A DNA stretch of 64,000 nt. It comes from JAGQYP01 sp041392305 (lineage in GTDB: Bacteria; Bacteroidota; Bacteroidia; Flavobacteriales_D; Crocinitomicaceae). The notes beneath the pieces are model-generated. The model ran no database searches. It was not told the origin of the DNA and saw only the letters and a program-made list of their open reading frames with translations. The position numbers and the translations under genes are program-made. The stretch is taken from positions 62,001 through 126,000 of the forward strand of contig JAWKMJ010000008.1 in assembly GCA_041392305.1 (NCBI GenBank), given 5' to 3'. Shown piece by piece: positions 60,137-64,000 of the stretch (its first letter is position 1; each line of letters opens with the position of its first letter).

Positions 60137-62204
60137 TTACCTAAATCTTATTTTGATGAACAGTTTAAGACGAAGTGAAAATACTATATTTTTTGTTATT
60201 TCCGGGAGATGGAAAGCGCTTATTCTTTTACTGATGTTTCTGATCTCTTTTCTACCCGCAAGGTCTCAAAATTTAACAGACAGTCTATTTAATGAGCTCA
60301 ATTTGCTTTCACAAGTGGATACGCAAAAGTTCAATCTTTTAAAAGATAAATGGGAAAAGGAATTCGATTTTACCGCTTATGACGTATGTGCACTGATTGA
60401 ATTGGAAGGCAACAAATACCATTATCATGGAGATGACTACACCGCCAAAAAACTCTATCAGGAAGCCAATATTTGCTCTGAATCCAATGGGAACACAGAA
60501 ATTGAATTGAGTACTCGTATTAAAATTATTTGGCTGGATTTAGGGATTGGACTCATTCAACCCAATGAAGCCATTGTTAAGATGCGCAGAGCCTTGAGTA
60601 ATGCAGAGGAAGTTAAGGACACCAATCGGATGATTATGGCCTTGAATGCACTGGCTTCCTACCATATAGAAATTGGAAAAAAAGATGAAGCCTATGAATT
60701 TTTCTATCAGGCACTAAAGATTAGTCAGAATCCTAAATACTATCTGAACCGCGCAACTATCCTCAACAATTTAGGTTTGCACAAAACAGGTTTAGGTTTA
60801 AATGACGAAGCACTCAAAGATTTTAAAGAAGGCTTAAAGCTCATAGAGAATAAGAGAGAATATAGAATACAAACCCGTCTCATCAATAACATTGCGTTTA
60901 CCTATAATGGGGATTCCGCCAAAAGAGATTCCGCATTTTATTATTTCAACAAAACATTGGAATTAGGGAAAATCATACAGGAACCTCAGCTGTATATCGT
61001 TGCCTACACCAACATTGCAGTGTATTACAACTTAAAGGGAGACTATCAATCTTGCCGCCAATATTATGATTCTGCACTTACCGTTATCGACAATTATAAT
61101 ATGGTGGGCATTCGAGGAAAAATATATCTGGGACTGGCCGAGTTTTACAAAAGGCAGAACAAATATAAAGAAGCTTTAAGCAGTATGAATGAGGGATGGG
61201 AACATATTCAAACAGAGAATTATCCGAAACTGGAAGACCTGACTCAATATGAACGAGGATTTTCTCAGTTGTATGAAATACTGGGACGATACGATCAGGC
61301 CCTAATCCATTACAAGAATTACAATAATTATAGAGATTCCTTACGAGAAGTAGACAATCAAAAATTCCTTGCTGAATTGAATTTGAAGTACGAAGATGAA
61401 AAAAGACTAGTAGAGATTGAAAAGCAAAAATCAAGAGCTGATCTTTTGGAAAAAGAAAAAGAAATTATTCAAACCGAATCCTCTTTGAGTTTGCTGAGAT
61501 ATTCTCTCGTGTTTAGCGGATTGATCTTAATTATTGGTTTGATTTTTTCCATCTATGTGATTCGGAATACCAATGCGAAAAAGAGAATGGAGCAAAAATA
61601 TTCATCCAATTTAATCTCTGAAATAGAAGATGAACGGAGGAGAATTTCAAGTGATCTTCACGATCATATCGGATTGAATTTAATCATGATCAAAAACGAG
61701 TTAAATGCGAATCCATCTAATGATAAACTAGTAAAAGAGGTAACCAATATTGTTGAAGATGTTCGGAAAATATCGAGAAATATTTACCCGAGTGAATTGA
61801 ATAAATTGGGTGTAAAAAAGTCGATCGAGGCCATGTTTGATAAAATTGAAAACTCGACAGGAATTCTCACAAGTTATGAATTGGAGGATCTAGAAGAAGT
61901 GAATTTCAACAAAGGCGAAGAATTAATTTTATACCGCATTGTGCAAGAATTAAGTAATAACTCCATCAAACACAGTAAGTCCAAATCAATCCGATTGGTT
62001 GCGCAAACCACTCTGAAAAAATTAAATTTGGAGTACAGAGACAACGGAATTGGATTTGATAAGTCTAAGATAATGGAGACCTCTAAAGGAATGGGTCTTA
62101 GAAACATCATCAACCGGGTAGAGAAAATAGGTGGAACCATTCAGTTTGATACCAGAAAGAACCAGGGAGTGCGAGTTTTGATTAGTTTTGACAGAAGAAA
62201 TTGA
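60123..62204 (+). CDS. TPR-containing sensor histidine kinase (NarX/DesK-like, HisKA_3)
   Basis: Membrane kinase of 693 aa. The N-terminus carries a signal or helix ending FLISFLPARSQ, then TPR-type repeats (about 130-400), a coiled coil, a transmembrane helix at about 456-480 (SLVFSGLILIIGLIFSIYVI), the HisKA_3 box with phospho-acceptor His513 in SSDLHDHIGLN, and an HATPase_c domain (ELSNNSIKHS, DNGIGFD, GMGLRNI). The TPR part should be periplasmic. Start is uncertain: ATG 60123 overlaps the divergent gene, and ATG 60156 would avoid it. The regulator gene overlaps its stop by 4 nt. Confidence 0.9.
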   Translation: MINSNYLNLILMNSLRRSENTIFFVISGRWKALILLLMFLISFLPARSQNLTDSLFNELNLLSQVDTQKFNLLKDKWEKEFDFTAYDVCALIELEGNKYHYHGDDYTAKKLYQEANICSESNGNTEIELSTRIKIIWLDLGIGLIQPNEAIVKMRRALSNAEEVKDTNRMIMALNALASYHIEIGKKDEAYEFFYQALKISQNPKYYLNRATILNNLGLHKTGLGLNDEALKDFKEGLKLIENKREYRIQTRLINNIAFTYNGDSAKRDSAFYYFNKTLELGKIIQEPQLYIVAYTNIAVYYNLKGDYQSCRQYYDSALTVIDNYNMVGIRGKIYLGLAEFYKRQNKYKEALSSMNEGWEHIQTENYPKLEDLTQYERGFSQLYEILGRYDQALIHYKNYNNYRDSLREVDNQKFLAELNLKYEDEKRLVEIEKQKSRADLLEKEKEIIQTESSLSLLRYSLVFSGLILIIGLIFSIYVIRNTNAKKRMEQKYSSNLISEIEDERRRISSDLHDHIGLNLIMIKNELNANPSNDKLVKEVTNIVEDVRKISRNIYPSELNKLGVKKSIEAMFDKIENSTGILTSYELEDLEEVNFNKGEELILYRIVQELSNNSIKHSKSKSIRLVAQTTLKKLNLEYRDNGIGFDKSKIMETSKGMGLRNIINRVEKIGGTIQFDTRKNQGVRVLISFDRRN

Positions 62205-62875
62205 AAAGCGAAAAAGTAAATAAAATACTTGTTGCCGATGATCATCCCATTTTTAGAACCGGGATGATGGCCACTTTGAAGCAAAGTTTTACGGATTGGG
62301 ATTTTACGGAAGCCCACGACGGTACCGTGGCGAAGAATTTAATCAGTAAAAAAGATATTGAAATCGCCATATTGGATATCGACATGCCCGGATTGAACGG
62401 CATTCAGATTCTGAAATGGATGAATCAGCAAAACAACCTTTCGACCAAAGCCATTGTTCTTACTATGCACAATGACGAACACATTTTCAATGAAGCCTTT
62501 GATCAGGGGGTGCAAGCCTATTTGGTCAAAGACAATTCCATTGAAGAAATCGTTTTCGCCATCAACCAAGTACTCGCAGGAAACACCTATGTAAGTCCCA
62601 TGTTACAGCAACACATGCAAAACCGGACGGATTACAAACGAAAATCCAAAAACTTACATGAAGCCATTACCCAGTTAACCCAGACTGAGATCAAAACATT
62701 AAAGCTCGTTGCTCAAAATAAATCCAGTAAGGAAGTCGCTGACCTGCTGTTTGTTACCAAGAAAACAGTTGAGAATTATCGATCCAGAATATGCAAAAAG
62801 CTAGATCTTTCGGGGGAAAGTAATGCTTTGCTCAAATGGACGAATGAAAACAAGGACTTGATCGACAAACTGTAA
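62201..62875 (+). CDS. LuxR/NarL-type response regulator
   Basis: The 224-aa protein has a receiver domain (KILVADDHPIFRTGM, phospho-acceptor Asp59 in ILDIDMPG, Lys in YLVKDN) and a C-terminal LuxR helix-turn-helix (LTQTEIKTLKLVAQNKSSKE, VTKKTVENYRSRI). The TTG start overlaps the kinase stop (TTGA), so it is coupled to and surely the partner of the upstream kinase. Target genes are unknown. Confidence 0.94.
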   Translation: MKSEKVNKILVADDHPIFRTGMMATLKQSFTDWDFTEAHDGTVAKNLISKKDIEIAILDIDMPGLNGIQILKWMNQQNNLSTKAIVLTMHNDEHIFNEAFDQGVQAYLVKDNSIEEIVFAINQVLAGNTYVSPMLQQHMQNRTDYKRKSKNLHEAITQLTQTEIKTLKLVAQNKSSKEVADLLFVTKKTVENYRSRICKKLDLSGESNALLKWTNENKDLIDKL

Positions 62876-62899
62876 AAATTTTCCGATAAATGAAAAATT

Positions 62900-62921
62900 G
62901 AGGGGGCAACCCTCCTGTTTT
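62900..62921 (+). terminator. short hairpin after the response regulator
   Basis: GAGGG, a GGCAA loop and CCCTC form a 5-bp GC stem, followed by CTGTTTT. It lies 25 nt after the regulator stop. Short stem, so moderate confidence. Confidence 0.45.
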
Positions 62922-62998
62922 GAACTTGAAAATCTATTAGATTTGCTATAGGTTTTAAATTTTTCATAGTTAACAGTGATTTTCATAGCACGGTGTTG

Positions 62999-63026
62999 TT
63001 AAGGGATAATGGCGATTATCCCTTAA
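62999..63026. terminator. 12-bp palindromic hairpin between convergent genes
   Basis: TTAAGGGATAAT, GGCG loop, ATTATCCCTTAA: a perfect 12-bp stem that overlaps the stop codon of the minus-strand BtuF-like gene. No strong T run follows on either side, so it may block read-through or stabilise 3' ends. Confidence 0.55.
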
Positions 63027-63814
63027 TTTCGTTTTAGACCTTTCCTATTTTCAAAAACCTCCTTAAAATATGGGAATGCCAATCGCATTCTAGAGCCATA
63101 CCAAGAGAAAAGCTCTCCATCAACAAGTAAAATTTTTGCATCCGGAAAAATATCTTTGAAGGATTGTACATCGGACTGTTTAAACGGATATGGTTCCGTA
63201 GAAAGAAGTACCCAATCCGGTTGAATTGTTAATCTATCCCTATTTAATTCAGGGTATCGCGGCCCTAAATCTTGTCCTAAATTCTGAAGTCCTGCCTCCT
63301 CCATCATTGAATGAATAAACGTTTGGTTACCCACAACCATCATGGGATCTTTCCAAATAAAATACAAGGCTGTTTTTTTTTCGGAAGGAGTAAATGTATT
63401 TCGGACAGACTGGATTGATTTGATTAAAATGTGGGCGTTTTCCTGAACACATAAGATTTCACCCAGATCTTGAATCATATTTATAGCTTGATCTAAAGTG
63501 ACTATATCAGACATCCAAACTGGAAATTCTGCCCTTAATTCTTCGATTTGCTCTTTGGTATTTTCTTCCTTATTGCCGATAATTAAATCAGGTTGTAACT
63601 TCCTAATTTTTTCCAGATTCAGATTTTTCGTACCTCCAACATGGCCTATTTTTTGAATCAAGCCATTCGGATGGACGCAAAACTTGGTTACACCTACTAA
63701 ACGATCTGCACAGCCTAAATCAGCAATCAGTTCCGTTTGAGAAGGAACGATAGATACAATCCTTTTAACTGAAGTAAGGGCAACTTCGAATCCCGTTTGA
63801 TCAATGAAAACCAA
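63023..63814 (-). CDS. BtuF-like helical-backbone metal receptor protein
   Basis: The 263-aa protein belongs to the cobalamin/iron-complex binding fold: KRIVSIVPSQTELIADLGC, VGVTKFCVHP, VGGTKNLNLEKIRKLQPDLI, and late DWVLLSTEPYPF. The codon before the frame is closed by TAA, and the N-terminus VFIDQTGFEV fits the family, so TTG at 63814 is the start. No signal peptide or lipobox is visible, unlike classical BtuF. It begins 3 nt after the stop of the CBS-domain gene. It could partner the FecCD/ATPase pair 11 kb away if exported. Confidence 0.83.
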   Translation of the reverse strand: MVFIDQTGFEVALTSVKRIVSIVPSQTELIADLGCADRLVGVTKFCVHPNGLIQKIGHVGGTKNLNLEKIRKLQPDLIIGNKEENTKEQIEELRAEFPVWMSDIVTLDQAINMIQDLGEILCVQENAHILIKSIQSVRNTFTPSEKKTALYFIWKDPMMVVGNQTFIHSMMEEAGLQNLGQDLGPRYPELNRDRLTIQPDWVLLSTEPYPFKQSDVQSFKDIFPDAKILLVDGELFSWYGSRMRLAFPYFKEVFENRKGLKRN

Positions 63815-63817
63815 AAC

Positions 63818-64000
63818 TTATTTAATCACAGAAATGATATCGAAACGCGTGATAATGTGATAATCCTCCTCACCTAACTTCACCAAAACAGCTTGATTCT
63901 TTTCAGTAAATAGTTTTGAAACCTCTTCAAAAGAAGCGGATTTATCGACCACAGGAAAAGGCTTGTTCATCACTTCCCCAATGGTTTTATGCTTGGCTGT
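63818..64000 (-). CDS. CBS-domain C-terminus, probably cystathionine beta-synthase (cut by window edge)
   Basis: The last 60 codons of a minus-strand gene are visible. TIGEVMNKPFPVVDKSASFE, FTEKNQAVLVKL and YHIITRFDIISVI form one CBS domain at the extreme C-terminus, as in PLP-dependent cystathionine beta-synthases of Bacteroidota. An IMP dehydrogenase-like or other CBS protein cannot be excluded from this fragment. The BtuF-like gene starts 3 nt downstream. Confidence 0.7.
   Translation of the reverse strand, partial: TAKHKTIGEVMNKPFPVVDKSASFEEVSKLFTEKNQAVLVKLGEEDYHIITRFDIISVIK

Noticed and set aside
1..64000. rRNA, tRNA, prophage, transposase or origin
   Set aside because: No gap contains a recognisable tRNA or rRNA sequence, and no integrase, transposase, phage structural or dnaA-type feature was seen.

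Overview
The window is a chromosomal segment of a Bacteroidota bacterium, most likely Flavobacteriales-like. The evidence is: four type IX secretion (T9SS) cargo proteins with C-terminal sorting or gliding-associated domains; two PorP/SprF-type outer-membrane proteins; TAnnTTTG-type -7 promoter elements with TTTG about 19 nt upstream; few Shine-Dalgarno sequences; AT-rich DNA; and the phylum-typical cluster pepA-pdxA-DUF177-rpmF-plsX-fabH-accB-accC. I see no rRNA, tRNA, CRISPR array, prophage or intact insertion sequence.

Layout. 1-8.5 kb: the first codons of leuS, then lepA, metF, a DUF4139 protein, a small membrane protein, riboflavin synthase and a large gliding-motility-associated surface protein. 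8.6-15.8 kb: leucyl aminopeptidase, pdxA and the ribosome/fatty-acid synthesis operon, closed by a clear terminator. 15.8-25.2 kb: lipoproteins (DUF3160, FISUMP, CapA-like), a SpoIIE-type phosphatase, a TerB/LETM1-like protein, a pseudouridine synthase and photolyase. 25.2-27.1 kb: a decay zone with three degraded genes (TonB C-terminal domain, MOSC, DUF1569/DinB-like) plus interspersed repeats. 27.1-36.1 kb: tandem paralogous solute-binding lipoproteins, a HAD phosphatase, a MORN lipoprotein, a polyprenyl synthase, rlmN and an M23 peptidase. 36.3-49.8 kb: T9SS cargo (metalloprotease/beta-helix protein, second cargo, choice-of-anchor B protein), saccharopine dehydrogenase-like protein, prs-rplY and a PqiA-like protein. 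49.8-52.6 kb: FecCD/ATPase transporter genes and a GSCFA protein. 52.7-56.2 kb: ECF sigma factor, anti-sigma/PorP fusion and PorP/SprF. 56.2-64 kb: amidohydrolase, SDR and membrane protein operon, a TPR histidine kinase with LuxR-type regulator, a BtuF-like protein and the end of a CBS-domain gene.

The most interesting unit is the sigma, anti-sigma/PorP fusion and PorP operon. The middle protein has a short cytoplasmic anti-sigma-like head, one transmembrane helix, a long low-complexity periplasmic linker and a PorP/SprF-like outer-membrane barrel. A single polypeptide would therefore span both membranes and could couple the state of an outer-membrane, T9SS-type barrel to ECF sigma release. 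This matches the architecture of the dual membrane-spanning anti-sigma factors described in Bacteroides, here with a PorP-type barrel and next to a free PorP. The second unusual feature is a family of octanucleotide tandem arrays (RGAYTTYT-like) in intergenic regions. Most are oriented the same way relative to the gene whose 3' end they follow.
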